This document shows, one piece after another, positions 48,404 through 60,430 of a stretch of DNA of 64,000 bases. The stretch comes from Paralvinella palmiformis (taxonomy: Eukaryota > Annelida > Polychaeta > Terebellida > Alvinellidae), in NCBI GenBank assembly GCA_025642065.1, contig JAODUP010000318.1, forward strand, positions 62,001 through 126,000. The letters run 5' to 3'. The position numbers and the translations under genes were made by a program. The first letter of the stretch is position 1. Each line of letters starts with the position of its first letter. The notes under the pieces were generated by a model. It was not told the DNA's origin. It worked only from the letters and a program-made list of their open reading frames with translations, and ran no database searches.

Positions 48404-50780
48404 CTGAAAATGCAACAACAAACACTATACTTTACCTCTGTTACACAATTGTATAACACATGTTGATATGATGACCATTTCATCACACGAGCATGGTATG
48501 TAATTGGTCACAAACCATCTGAGTAATTACTAAAATCAAATGTACAGGCTTTTAGCCAGAAAAGTCATCCAAATATTAGCCTCAAAACACAACTGAACGA
48601 CCAAAATATTGATGCTTTAATTATGAGATATTTTTCATCTACAATGAATATATTGTTTACATCATGGCACCCAAACAGTTCAATTACACCCCAAACATAA
48701 CATCACTTCAGACCACACTATCAAATGTAATATAGAAATTTCCTTTTTCAAATTTTTCCTTTTGGAGATTTATATATCAGATGGCAACATTTGGATTTCT
48801 GGCTACAATTAGCTGAGGTAAAGTTTTATTGTGATAACACCCATAACATAAACGAGAGGCTACGATGAGAAACTTTACTGATGTTAGACTTTATGTGATC
48901 CTAAAATTAATCTAAACAAAACAATTATTTAAACCAAAAGCCAAATAATAACATGCAAAATGGAATAACACGAGGAAGTAGAGTTGTTATTGAAGAAAAT
49001 GCTAAATAAAATATAAACAACAATTAATTTATGTGCAGTTCTGTCATTTTAGGGCTTCATTATACAATTATATCAATATAAAGATACTGACCATTCTAAC
49101 GACTTATCTATATGTTGCTAATGGTGAATAAGTGATAACCTAGAAGGGAGAGACCTCCTATTCAGATATTAAATAAGTACCTATGTGTGCGGTTCATGCT
49201 GTGAGCTATCGCATGAGCAGTGAGTCAGAAGTGCAATAGCATTTAATATCATTGCAGAATATTGAGTTATTAATTATCAGCACATGCCAGACTCACACCA
49301 GACTTATGGTCAGCCAATCTATGAATAATTATTAATTATAATAAATGTTATATGATGATATATCTCAGAATGAGTTATCTACCTCTACCATGCTAAACCT
49401 AGAACACAGGGGAGTGAGTGGTACAATGAATGATGAGATATGTAAGATTGAGTTATCACAGTGAGTCATATACCTGCACCAGACTAAATATGGATCACAG
49501 GGGAGTGAGTGGTACAATGAATGAGGAGATATATTTATCTCAAACAGAAATAATACCATTGCATTTTCCACCATGTTACTGAAGAAAGATTCACAAAAAC
49601 ACCTTCCGGTGTGATATTTCATTCAAAATTGTCACAAACCATGGTAATTTACTGATACAACGGCAGTGAAAGTACTCTATCATTTTGTTCAGTTCATATC
49701 CACTTTTAACTTTTTTTTTAATAACCTTCAAACTCTGCGCCAAATTTTGCTATTTCTTCATCTATACTGCCAATTCAAGATGGAGCGCAGTAATACAGAA
49801 ATTCACAGAGGGACTACTTTTATTGCGATATGAGATAAAGTCATCTTAGTAATAGTGTCATGATGGGAACATTTATTTGGAGAAATTTGGAGAAATAATA
49901 ATAATATCAAGAGAATGAAAATTAATTTAGTTTTTATATTAACGATCTAAGAAAAAGTCACAGAGAGGCAGCCATATACCAATATGAAGCAAAATTGATA
50001 TAATATGATCAAATAGATGACCAAGTACATCAAGAAATAAGTCAAAGGCTTACAACAAGCCAGCTCATCTAATTTAACACCTGTACTAGTCATATATAAT
50101 ACTTGTTGTGTGTAAGTGGCAGCCACTTTTACATGACATTAACATGTTTTTATTTATAAATCTATTTGAAATGTTTAAGCCTAATATTAACATTTGGCTT
50201 AAAATTATAATACAGATAGCTCCACTCAAAAGTTGACACTAGGTGGTGTCATAAAATGTTTATTTTAAATATTTGTTTTAATTATAATTTTGCTTTATTC
50301 CTAGGCTATATCTTGGTGAAGGTTTGCAATCCAAGCACCAGAAAATTGTGTTTAATATTCAAATGAATGAAATTGTATATAATGTTTTAAAAGTATATGT
50401 TGTACTATTGTCAATCAATATACTTGTTATGTGTAATATTAACATTGCCCTGCTAGTTAATAAGATGAATTGCCTACCATCTTATAACTCTCAACAGTCT
50501 CTCAGTTGATCCTAATAATGTAAATAATAATGGCTTATAAGTTTAAAATAATACTAATAACAATAGTGTACCAGTTGATACTAACATTGATTTGACAACT
50601 AATAGTGATATCAGCTAACACTGAACAAAAGTTATTAAATTGATCAGTAATTTTTAATTATTATTTGTTATAATGCTCGGTCTAGCAGAGAGCTAGTGCT
50701 TGTTTAACATATTTTGTTACTTAAAATATCAACAGGCTACTGATTTCATTACGTCTAGACAGGCAGCGGGCCGGTTTAAC
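48404..50780. other. Intron sequence with a short tandem duplication
   Basis: AT-rich intron. At 49365-49530 a segment of about 75 bases (acaggggagtgagtggtaca shared by both copies) is duplicated with some divergence. No exon was recognised. Confidence 0.6.
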
Positions 50781-50836
50781 TCAGTGCTGCCACCTATGGC
50801 TTGGAAAACAAACTTCAGGAGAAACCATTTTAAACA

Positions 50837-50854
50837 TTCACCAGATGGCGCCAT
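50837..50854 (+). promoter_or_regulatory. CTCF-like motif
   Basis: ttcaccagatggcgccat matches the 13-base CTCF core. A second, weaker match in the opposite orientation (ccataggtggcagcactg on the minus strand) lies at 50782-50800, so two inverted sites sit within 75 bases. Confidence 0.35.
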
Positions 50855-51640
50855 ACGATAACATAACCAAGCGACTTGCTACAAGTGGCCAGTAAAACAT
50901 GCTGCTTTATACCCCAGATCGACATCATGTCCACTGCACGTAATAATTAATCAAACAAAGTAACCAAAATATATATCATCTACGCGGCACTTATGACACC
51001 AAAGCCGTAATAATTATCTATAAACTGTAATGGTTCATCATTTTGCATGCTGACTAAGTAAATCTGTGCACCAAGATGCCAAATGTACCACATCAGATAC
51101 TGGGTGTGATAAACACTGATCAGCCGATACGGGAAACAAAACATCACCTCACACAGTGGCATATCTCTCGCATAGGGAATTAATTAAATTAATATCGGAT
51201 TAAGCTGCAGGCAAGTTATGATTAAATGGAGATTTGTACATGATCTACTTGAAGATGCCAAGTTATTTAGAGAGAAGACAATTTAGATAAGAACATTTTA
51301 GACTAGAAGATGTTCTCTACCGAGTCTTTTTATTAGATGATCTTTTGGATGTGGAGTAAAAAAGGCAATTTCAACTAAATAAGGTGAAAATATTGATTTC
51401 ATCTTTAAGTAATTATCTACTGACACCGAACTCGAATGATAATTTACAACTGGATTGTGGACCTTTCCTCACATAGATGGTGTGACACTATGTTAAGTTC
51501 TCAGTCTGACACCGTGGCCATCTTTAACTAGGATAGGAAACTTGTCGGTGCACACAGTCAGTAAAAACCTGGGAAATGTTTGGATCCAACGAAGGGCCAG
51601 AAGTTGTTGTGTCATGATTTGGAGACACCACCCTCGTGTA

Positions 51641-51768
51641 TATGTTACAGTTCATCTCTATAATCAGGTAATATGTTCATTACCTGATATATTCAGCAAA
51701 TAAATCTATTGCTAACTGGGATTTAACACACATTACCTGATTATACAGATTAACTGTAACATATATAT
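51641..51768. mobile_element. Short inverted-repeat element (possible Tc1/mariner-type MITE)
   Basis: The left end tatatgttacagttcatctc, continuing tataatcaggtaat, is the inverse of the right end attacctgattatacag attaactgtaacatata with few mismatches over about 36 bases. The whole is about 128 bases with a TA at each outer edge. No coding capacity. The transposon class is inference from the TA edges and TACAGT-like termini. Confidence 0.5.
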
Positions 51769-51779
51769 TCATTTATATG

Positions 51780-53140
51780 ATGACCTGAAGGAAGCCACTA
51801 CAAACTTATCTATTAGTAGAGTGGCCAACCGTCGTCATTTAACAAGGAAATAAATCATTCTCTTACATCCTAGGTTTGTCATTCGTGTCAAAAATGAAAA
51901 CATTAGTCTATCAAATAAAATGCTCTACTGATTCTGTCACTTCAAATCAGACTAATAAACAAAGTTATGCCCGTGTGCCAAATGAATTATTCACAGATTA
52001 TTAGTCAAATCAATTCAAATAAAATTCCTGTGACATACTAATCGTGTGGTGGCCGTGTAGAACATATTTCTACACGCAGTGTTAAATTTCCTTCCTCATC
52101 ACACACGACAGTTTCGTTTCTTCGCCGATAAATTCCATTAAATATTCTACCGGATGAAGGTGTTACTGGTCGATAACACAAATTGGCTGCAAGCTAACAC
52201 AATCTAGGATCATTTCTTCATATTACAGGTAAACGCACAATATAAGGCGACACATCCAGTAGGTGAGAAGCCGTGAGACAAGGAAAAGGTTTACCCATAG
52301 ATCGTCCATTTGTGTCTCGTTCTGACTAGGTCAAAGCTCGCCAGTGACGTGGATTACGTGTGATAGCCCTAACATTGTGCTGCATGTCAGTTGATGAACG
52401 GGGGGGGGGAAGTACACGGACAAATGGTCACCAGAGAAATGGTCAACAATAAATTGGAAGATTGGACAAATGCCCACCAAGAACAAATTAATAAAAGAAA
52501 AGAGGAATAAACAACAAAATTAAACAAATTCTTTTCATTTATTTACATTCTGAATTGTGAATCATGATGATTGCAATAAACGAAGACCTCAATATTATAT
52601 GATTGCAATCATGGAAGCAATTTATAAAGTAACAATATAAAACATTGCCATTGATGATATAAAGGAATCAATTAATTTTTAACATTGTATTTGATTTACT
52701 TGGCTTCTAAAGGCTTCAGTTAAATTTCAATAGTAAATAAATGTATTTAATAATGTATTTCTTTACGTCTATAAGATAGTGGTACAACATGGCTCTTGTC
52801 TATGTATGCTGCAGATAGATGCTGACATACATTTTGTTCAGCTGTTGTAGCACCAGGTTCTGGTTATTGTAGAAATTAGGAACTTCTCTTATAAAATATG
52901 ATCCATTTAAAATATCATGCTAGATGAGAATATTATTGTTCTTTATTTGTTGAAAACTGACACAATTGCAAAGTTTGCAGCAACAAATTGTTAGAATATG
53001 TGGATTGTTTTTACTCATCATCACCATCATCACCTCATTCGTTGGTATTGAGGAAGTCATATCTAGTAGATGAATTTTGTTTGTCACTGCAGGAGGAAAG
53101 TCATCAGGGAATTACTGCTGTAGTATATTCCAAGATTGTA
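51780..53140. other. Intron sequence, no exon recognised
   Basis: Mostly AT-rich, with a poly-G run at 52400-52409. No coding or repeat signal was seen. Confidence 0.45.
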
Positions 53141-53145
53141 TGTGA

Positions 53146-53173
53146 GTGTGTGTGTTGTGGTCTGAGAATTGAA

Positions 53174-53227
<54 letters not shown>

Positions 53228-53264
53228 TCTATAATTCACCCTCAGACCAGAACACACACACATA
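53146..53264. repeat. Fold-back repeat with a (TA)n core
   Basis: The left arm (gtgtgtgttgtggtctgaga) and right arm (ctcagaccagaacacacaca) are near-perfect inverses on either side of a (TA)n tract at about 53178-53222. Confidence 0.75.
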
Positions 53265-53749
53265 TAGTGGAGGTTAAGCAATCTTACCATTAAATTAAAT
53301 TCGTGGATTATGTTATAAGCTTCAAGATACATGTGGAACGTAAACATTAGTCCAAACATAAAAACAATTCACAAACTGGTAAAGGAAAGATTGGGATGAA
53401 CACACATGTAGGTCAAGTCATCAATTTTGGGGGGGTGTACCGCTGGGTGAGTGTGTGTGTGTATGTGAGAGTATGCGTATGTGTGTATGCGAGCGCGCAC
53501 GCACGCATGAATGTGTGGATAATGATATAGAGGAAATATGCCAGTGTGTGGCCGGCTATGAGCTTAGTAACCTAGCATTGGCCTAGCATCTAGAGATAAC
53601 ATGTTAGCATCATCCAGATCTTACCAGCATGTTCACATCTATAACTAATCCATGACACAGTACCAAAATGATGGGACTCCAACACTGTAAGAAACCCACA
53701 AGTAATTACTCAATTGCTGTTTGTAAATATACGCTTGTGTACATGTTTG

Positions 53750-54206
53750 TACATGCGTGTGTATGTGCGTGTGTGTGTGTGTGTGTGTACACACATATGC
53801 ATACATTCATACATACACTCTGTGCATGCAGACATAAATGTATACATGCATGCAGATATATATGCATACAGCTCTCTCTCTCTCTCTCTCATCTCTTTCA
53901 TGTGCGCGCGCGCGCGCACACACCCACAGTATTCAATACATTTTGCACACATTCCTTAATAATCACATACCAAGTATAATTATTGATGCATATTAAAGAA
54001 CCATTTTTAAAACCTCATACTATTACTATAGCTAATACTAATAGGATTTAATGAAGGAGTGGTCAAAAGTTTCGAAGACAGACAGTTGTCTGAATCCTTT
54101 GAGCAAATAGTGTGCTAAATATGATGAATACTGTGTATGTACGTATGTATGTATATGTATGTATGTATGTATGTATGTGTTATGTATATATGTATATATG
54201 TATATA

Positions 54207-54252
<46 letters not shown>
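53750..54252. repeat. Cluster of compound microsatellites
   Basis: (TG)n, (CATA)n-like, (TC)n and (CG)n at 53755-53935, then (GTAT)n and (TA)n at about 54131-54252. Open frames over this stretch are artefacts of the repeats. Confidence 0.85.
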
Positions 54253-54256
<4 letters not shown>

Positions 54257-54746
54257 GTATGTAAATGTGTTCCCAAATTTAAAACAAAACTAAAAATGAT
54301 TTTAAAAAAATAATATTAATTATTAGCATTTAAAATTAAACAGAAGCAAACTTCAAAATTGAGCTGAATCAACAGTAATAATATGACAAGCTTTATCACA
54401 TAGATAAAAGGAACACAAAATTAACAAAAACAAACAATTATCAAAATGATACACTACAGAGACTAAATATTAAAGAGCTATTATTATCTACTGAGGTGTT
54501 GACAATGACAGGGATATATAGATGAGGAAGGTTAATGGATGGGAGAAAATCCATATACAAGTAATACTAACACGGGCAGTCATTATCATAGAGAGCACAC
54601 ATATTATCAACAAGTGCTATAACTGTTATGACGATGACTTGAAGTTTGAGCTTCGGATTAACGTGGGCATGAAAACGTTGTAATTAGAACACCAGCGTTT
54701 TGTTGTCATATTGTTACCATCATGTGACTGATGTCATACGTTGGAA

Positions 54747-55338
54747 ATAGACTAGGCCGTGTGATACACAACACAGATATACACAGACAAACAAAATAGA
54801 CTAGGCCGTGTGATACACAAAACAGATATACACAGACAAACAAAATAGACTAGGCCGTGTGATACACAACACAGATATACACAGACAAACAAAATAGACT
54901 AGGCCGTGTGATACACAACACAGATATACACAGACAAACAAAATAGACTAGGCCGTGTGATACACAACACAGATATACACAGACAAACAAAATAGACTAG
55001 GCCGTGTGATACACAACACAGATATACACAGACAAACAAAATAGACTAGGCCGTGTGATACACAACACAGATATACACAGACAAACAAAATAGACTAGGC
55101 CGTGTGATACACAACACAGATATACACAGACAAACAAAATAGACTAGGCCGTGTGATACACAACACAGATATACACAGACAAACAAAATAGACTAGGCCG
55201 TGTGATACACAACACAGATATACACAGACAAACAAAATAGACTAGGCCGTGTGATACACAACACAGATATACACAGACAAACAAAATAGACTAGGCCGTG
55301 TGATACACAACACAGATATACACAGACAAACAAAATAG
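54747..55338. repeat. 49-bp minisatellite, about 12 near-identical copies
   Basis: Unit atagactaggccgtgtgata plus cacaacacagatatacacag plus acaaacaaa. The start-to-start distance is exactly 49 bases and nearly all copies are identical, with one early variant (acacaaaacag). Confidence 0.97.
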
Positions 55339-55344
55339 AAAATG

Positions 55345-56560
55345 ATTAATTTATATATGAAAACCTTTTTGCTACATTTCTTCTTTAATAATATCTATCC
55401 ATTTATTACACCCAAATATCAAATATTATTCTACCTATAAAGCGGACAATATATTGGGTTTTGAATAATAATAATGGGGGTAAAAACCCTTTTTAATAAA
55501 CTTGTAAACCTGCCGTAAAATTTATTAAAATCCCATCATCACAATTCTTTCCCTTTAAAGGTGATCATCGGTCCATGATCACGTGATCATATGACATCAC
55601 ATGACAGTCAGTACTTAAAAGTCAGGTGATTTTTCAAAGTTGTGACACTTTGTTGTGGTTTATCAAGATTTACGTCACAACCAATAAAGATCAAAGCATC
55701 CTGAGATATGACGTTCGTCTACTTCATGTTAAACACGTAAGCTTGTTAAATCCGCACTAGATAGCTAGATAACTCCTTCAGATGTTTAACACAGAGAACA
55801 AACAAACTTCCCTGTGTTATATATGTTACAGAAAAAAGCTGATTGTGTCAAAGTCATTTGTCTTGATTATTTGCTGTGTTAGAGCAAGTTCAAGGTGCCA
55901 GCGTCAGGTGACTAATAAGGTTTTCATGTCTTTGATTCCCTGGAATTTCAATTTTCTTAACTGTCTGTCTGTCTGTCTGTCTATCTGTCTATCTATCTAT
56001 CTATCCACCCCCTCTTTCTCTCTTTCCCAGTCAATTCAAAACAATGAATCTTCACCATATAATGTTTTCACATAGGACAGTTCAAATACACCACACAAAC
56101 AGCACACATTCAAGACACAACAATAAAGCCCTGTAGAGATTGTGGAATACCCATTAATGGCAGTGAAAACAAACCAATATTGATATCAGCTTGTTGAGAT
56201 CTATAACCTACATTACGGTTGTATATAACTAATATACGGTATTTATCGGTTAACGTTTATTATAAGGGAAGAAGAGCTTCCATTTGTCACCAAGATGGAG
56301 TAAAACTTCAGGTTCATGCCTCGGCCGTGGCACTACAGTAGGGGGAGTTTTTCATCCAGCCAGGTAAATGGCAAGGTATTCTCCACCAAACATGCCATAT
56401 ATTCTAAATTTATTTAGAATTAGCCTCCATTTGCGTCTCCCTCATTTGAGCTTGCCAGCCACGTTAAAAACTGCCATTTCGGCCATTAGTATTATTATAG
56501 TGACTGAAACCAGGAGCAACTTTTCAGGCTGAAACCTGTAATATCTCACAACTCCCGGTG
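55345..56560. other. Intron sequence, no exon recognised
   Basis: Contains (GTCT)n/(ATCT)n at 55960-56004. The stretch 56320-56480 (ctcggccgtggcactacagt, ttgccagccacgttaaaaac) may be a decayed SINE but cannot be assigned. Confidence 0.5.
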
Positions 56561-56778
56561 TCCTTGTGTGTGTGTGGGTGTGTGAGTGTGTCAGTGTGTG
56601 TGTGTGCAAATGTGTAGAAACACAGACTTGTCTTCATTACAGTGCCCTCGGATTTCATTACAGATATTCAATAACGCTGGCTCAACAGTTCCTCGACCTT
56701 TACCTATTGGACACAGAAGTAGGAGACACACACACAGAGAGACAGTTTGACGGCGTGACAGACAATAAGAGCGCCTAC

Positions 56779-56954
56779 CTCCTGTAATCTTGGTAGCATC
56801 GCCTAAGTCTATAGCTACACCAAATCCTCCAAGTTTGACAGGTGCCGAGTTCTCCTTGCTGGCCAGTAGTACACAGTGTGGCTTGATGTCCCGGTGGATA
56901 ATATTATTGGCATGACAGTATCGTAGAGCTTCAAGAATCTGACGCATGTAATGG
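56779..56954 (-). CDS. CASK: CASK exon: catalytic loop and GFG segment
   Basis: This 176-base exon runs from acceptor cttattgcag to donor GTAGGC and encodes [35 protein letters not shown], then [18 protein letters not shown] and TKITG. The catalytic loop reads HRDIKPHC: Asp is kept, but the usual metal-binding Asn is Cys (human C146). The DFG motif is GFG (human G162). These two changes are the hallmark of CASK, described as a kinase that works without magnesium and phosphorylates neurexin. Identity to human CASK is very high here, which makes this the strongest evidence for the gene. The (TG)n, (TA)n and (CA)n tracts at 57029-57275 are intronic and lie upstream of this exon in the minus-strand direction. 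Confidence 0.98.
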
Positions 56955-57028
56955 CTGCAATAAGATGGGAATACATTTACACAGTGTAGTAGTGAATGGT
57001 AGCTGAATGATTACAATTGTACATGCTG

Positions 57029-57087
<59 letters not shown>

Positions 57088-57192
57088 TGTGTGTGTGCGC
57101 GCGCGCGCGTATATATATATATATATATATATATAGTAATAATAATAAATTGATTTTTGTATAGAGCATTTTCCAGAATTGTTCAAAAACGC

Positions 57193-57275
<83 letters not shown>
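57029..57275. repeat. Two compound (TG)n/(TA)n microsatellites
   Basis: (TG)n with a (CG)n and (TA)n end at 57029-57135, then (TA)n and (TG)n at 57196-57275, separated by about 60 bases of unique sequence. Confidence 0.93.
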
Positions 57276-57276
<1 letters not shown>

Positions 57277-57559
57277 ATTTGTCATTTGGTGTCATTACAC
57301 ATACACAGAGGTATGGAAGTATAGAATATTTCAGTTACCCAACCACACTAATATCAAACAGACATTTGGTCAATTCCACATCAAATTTATCAATTCCAAT
57401 TCCAAATACTCTTTTTAACTACTACTTTTTAGCATGAGTATGTACTCTGAATACCTACTCAGACTAGTTTATATTCCAAGTAGGATTGTCATGGAAGAGA
57501 TATTTCTGAATCAAAAATTAAATTGTAAATTAATTTGTGGATTTAATTTTGTTATTGTA

Positions 57560-57680
57560 GGAAACTTTAATTCCAATTCAAATTTATCAATTCCAATTCC
57601 TTTTTTTTTTAAATAATCAATTCCAATTCTAGATTTGGAATTGACCATCAATTCCAATTCCAGAACTGAATTAACTCCAC
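57560..57680. repeat. Short tandem repeat of ttccaattccaa
   Basis: Repeated atcaattccaattc-type units, diverged, in the intron between CASK exons 58216 and 56954. Similar units start at about 57370. Confidence 0.6.
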
Positions 57681-58215
57681 ATCTGATACCAAATTGATTT
57701 TACTCATCTGCCAGGTTTTCTTACCGTTTCTCCAGACTATATCATAACATAACATTGTGGCCACAAAATGATATCTAAATACCATAACATTATCAAGCCA
57801 GGAATTGCTTAAAATGCAAAATGACTAGAAATTTAGCAAAGCAACCAAAATTCCTTGGTAGAATTTACCGGACAATTGAAGTATGATGGCTGAAGGTTTC
57901 ACCAATTTGAAAATATAGTACACATATTTCTTCACCATCGTAAATAAATTGAGACCATTTTAAATTTTGACTTAAATGGATACCACAGAAAATGTATGTT
58001 GTATTTCTAATTATGGTTACCCACAAAACACAACTGCTCATTTGAATGGGCCTATTAAGTCATCAATCGCATATTTCGGCTAACATTTTTGTACCCTCCC
58101 ACCACAAATAAAAACCACTTTACATAAGATAGAGAAGAACAAATTTAACAACAGACAATATTCCTGTATACATTACGATGCTTCTTACAAACATAAAAAT
58201 ATAAACATCACAAAC

Positions 58216-58293
58216 CAGCCTACAGCTTCACTGTAAACAAAGCCCATCGTTGCTCTTTTAACTATTTCGAAGCACAGGTCAGCACCTTCCATA
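58216..58293 (-). CDS. CASK: CASK exon: start of kinase C-lobe (helix D/E)
   Basis: A 78-base exon follows acceptor ctattttcag and ends at donor GTTTGT. It enters in phase 2 (one base completes a Phe codon in the canonical transcript) and leaves with two bases. It encodes [17 protein letters not shown], then FVYSEAVG and a split Cys, matching the human segment starting at Met94 ([29 protein letters not shown]). The region follows the hinge of the kinase fold. The donor GTTTGT is weaker than the other donors, but it is the choice that keeps phase with the next exon (Cys-His-Tyr-Met). The exon before it in the canonical transcript, carrying the glycine loop and VAIK-type lysine, is not in the window. 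Confidence 0.93.
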
Positions 58294-58430
58294 CTGAAAA
58301 TAGAGTAAACATTAACAGGCTTAGAAAGGGTATCTATTGGGATAATAACTGTGATAAATCTGTTCTAGAATCAAATGTCTCACTCCATTAGTCACTGGCC
58401 ACTTCAGCCCTGAAAAATAACTTCATCAAT

Positions 58431-58451
58431 CATCAGCAGGTGGCAGCACTG
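58431..58451 (+). promoter_or_regulatory. CTCF-like motif
   Basis: The sequence cagcaggtggcagcactg matches CASYAGRKGGCRS at all core positions. It is about 140 bases upstream (in gene direction) of the CASK exon at 58293. Confidence 0.35.
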
Positions 58452-58517
58452 AATAAACTATCTCTATCCATATTATAACAAGTGACACAAGGATTCAGGT
58501 GAGGGGACGTGATGGGA

Positions 58518-58518
<1 letters not shown>

Positions 58519-58610
<92 letters not shown>
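58519..58610. repeat. (TA)n(GA)n microsatellite
   Basis: About 19 TA then about 27 GA units, 230 bases upstream of the CASK exon at 58293. Confidence 0.95.
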
Positions 58611-58614
<4 letters not shown>

Positions 58615-58724
58615 TCCTCCATTTAACAATAATTTTCCATAAGATGTAGCATATATCCAATCAGCTACTGGGGAGACATTTTCCATTAAAAACCTCTAAA
58701 AGCTTGGCTGAAGGATATCAATGA

Positions 58725-58812
58725 TCGGGCTGTTTCACCTTTCATTGTCCTCATTATCCATATAGATTATTTCGTTCATTTAAGTCACAAAATGGCCGTA
58801 AAACAGCAATGT
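58725..58812 (+). repeat. SINE 3'-domain remnant
   Basis: Contains ctgtttcacctttcattgtc and cacaaaatggccgtaaaaca, the end of the main family, diverged and without a head. Confidence 0.6.
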
Positions 58813-59389
58813 TTCACGTCTTCCATCAGGTACTGACTGATATGATCAACACAAACTTGAACACATTATGAGATAATCTGTACAGACTACATGGAGACAG
58901 ACATATAAACACATTGATGATAATGATGATGATGATGACATGAATCACTGACTACTGGAGGAGGTCTGTCAGAACAGGCCCCTCTGTGTCTCTATCTAAT
59001 CAATAAGTTTACATTAATGGTTATTAATATAATAAAGCTAGTTAATAACATGACCAACATCATCAGATATGGAGAGATCATGACTACAGTTAGGACAAAA
59101 ACATCTCTACTCTAATTTATTTCAGGCCATAACTATGTAGATGGCGTTTTTATTAATGTTAATATTTTTGTATATTAACAATGCTAAATAATTTACTGGC
59201 CAGTGGCAGTACACACTCACACACACAGAGAGAGAGACCCCCCTCTATCTCTCTCTCTTATTAACTTGGTGACTGTCTGTTTGTCTTATTCTATTTTCCA
59301 TCATCCATTCCACTACCAGTTTGTCAGAAGATAAGCAAACAGACATACTTAATAATACTTCAGTAACAAACCCTCCTGCTTGTTCATCT

Positions 59390-59455
59390 TCTCCGTTTGT
59401 CTGTCCGTCTGTCTGTCCGTCCGTCCGTCCGCCGTTCGTCCGTCTGTCTGTCTGT
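59390..59455. repeat. (GTCT)n/(GTCC)n microsatellite
   Basis: Units of gtct and gtcc as in the array at base 1 (same sequence class on the opposite strand). Confidence 0.9.
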
Positions 59456-60064
59456 TGTATTTTCCATGAAGAACGGTTACGGTATAAGATATTCACAAAG
59501 GACACTTTGATACAATGATACTATCAGGGTTAGCCAGCTGATTGTTTCAGCTAAAGTTGTTAGTATGTACGTTTTGTGTTGTAAATACTAACTGTCTAAA
59601 GCTTAAAACCCTCGTTTGCTGGCTGAAGTACATCTGTTTCAAGTTTGATAAAAAAAACTAACATTTCAGTCATCACTAGAACATTAAAACAAAAACTGCA
59701 TCTTTTGATATATACAATTTTCTAATCTTTACAATTGTGTATATGACCCTAATTACTAGGTGTTATAAAGACAATAATCCCCAACCTAGAACATCAACTA
59801 TTTCCCAAACCGTTTTATCTTTAGAGACCTGTAACAGGTCAGATATCGGTAAAGACACAGGAGATAATGATTATTTCTAGACTAAACTGGCCAATGACTG
59901 ATTGAGATAGATCTTTATGTATTAATAACAAATTGTTAAACTAGTTACATAAACCATTGACAGACAATAGACTTTTCCAGTGGAACGGTTACCCTTCCAA
60001 CATCCGTCTGGATGGAGGTATTTATATCTCAGAATATCTTTCCATTAACATTACCAATTAGTGA

Positions 60065-60112
60065 GATGATGATGATTGGTATTTTACGGCCACTTTTATA
60101 CACATGTTAGAC
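60065..60112 (-). repeat. SINE tail fragment
   Basis: gatgatgatgattggtattt and tacggccacttttatacaca are the tail and first part of the 3' domain; the rest is absent. Confidence 0.7.
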
Positions 60113-60284
60113 ACTCTATCAGGTAGTAACTCTTCACTTTACAACTAAACACAATATAAACAATTTGATGTCAGATGTACTTAATGACTGAAAATCGTTA
60201 TGTTACATTAAGTAATATCAAGTAAACTTTGTCAACAATAAAATCCATCTATTTTAAAATTATACCATGACATTTCTATGGCAT

Positions 60285-60430
60285 TATTGATAGCGTGGTC
60301 GGTCTAAGACGTCTAGTATATGGATTCAAATTCCAACCTGGCTTTATCATTTATTTTGCCTTGTTATCCCTGGATGCTGTTTAGTTCATTAAGTCTACCA
60401 TGTTGACAAAACTAGCCGTCAAACAACAGC
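60285..60430 (+). repeat. Old diverged SINE copy
   Basis: gcgtggtcggtctaagacgt (head), gattcaaattcc (B box) and gccttgttatccctggatgc follow the main family's order with heavy mutation. Confidence 0.6.

Larger units (their letters stand above)
15315..58293 (-). other. CASK: CASK gene, internal part (nine exons of the main reading frame)
   Basis: Nine minus-strand exons join in constant phase into 343 codons with no stop and align without large gaps to about residues 94-432 of CASK, a MAGUK scaffold with an N-terminal CaM-kinase-like domain that acts at synapses and cell junctions. Order read: kinase C-lobe, calmodulin-binding segment, linker, L27A, L27B. Introns are GT-AG and range from about 200 bp to 26.7 kb. 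The missing parts (N-lobe on the right; PDZ, SH3 and guanylate kinase on the left) were looked for by eye in the window and not found, so the gene continues past both ends. The gene assignment is firm. The exact ends of exons with weak splice sites (58216, 43600, 44704) rest on phase and homology. Confidence 0.95.

Noticed and set aside
57011..57295. Long frames of Thr-His, Ile-Tyr, Val-Cys or Ser-Leu repeats at many places.
   Set aside because: They translate (CA)n, (TA)n, (TG)n and (TC)n microsatellites and are not genes.
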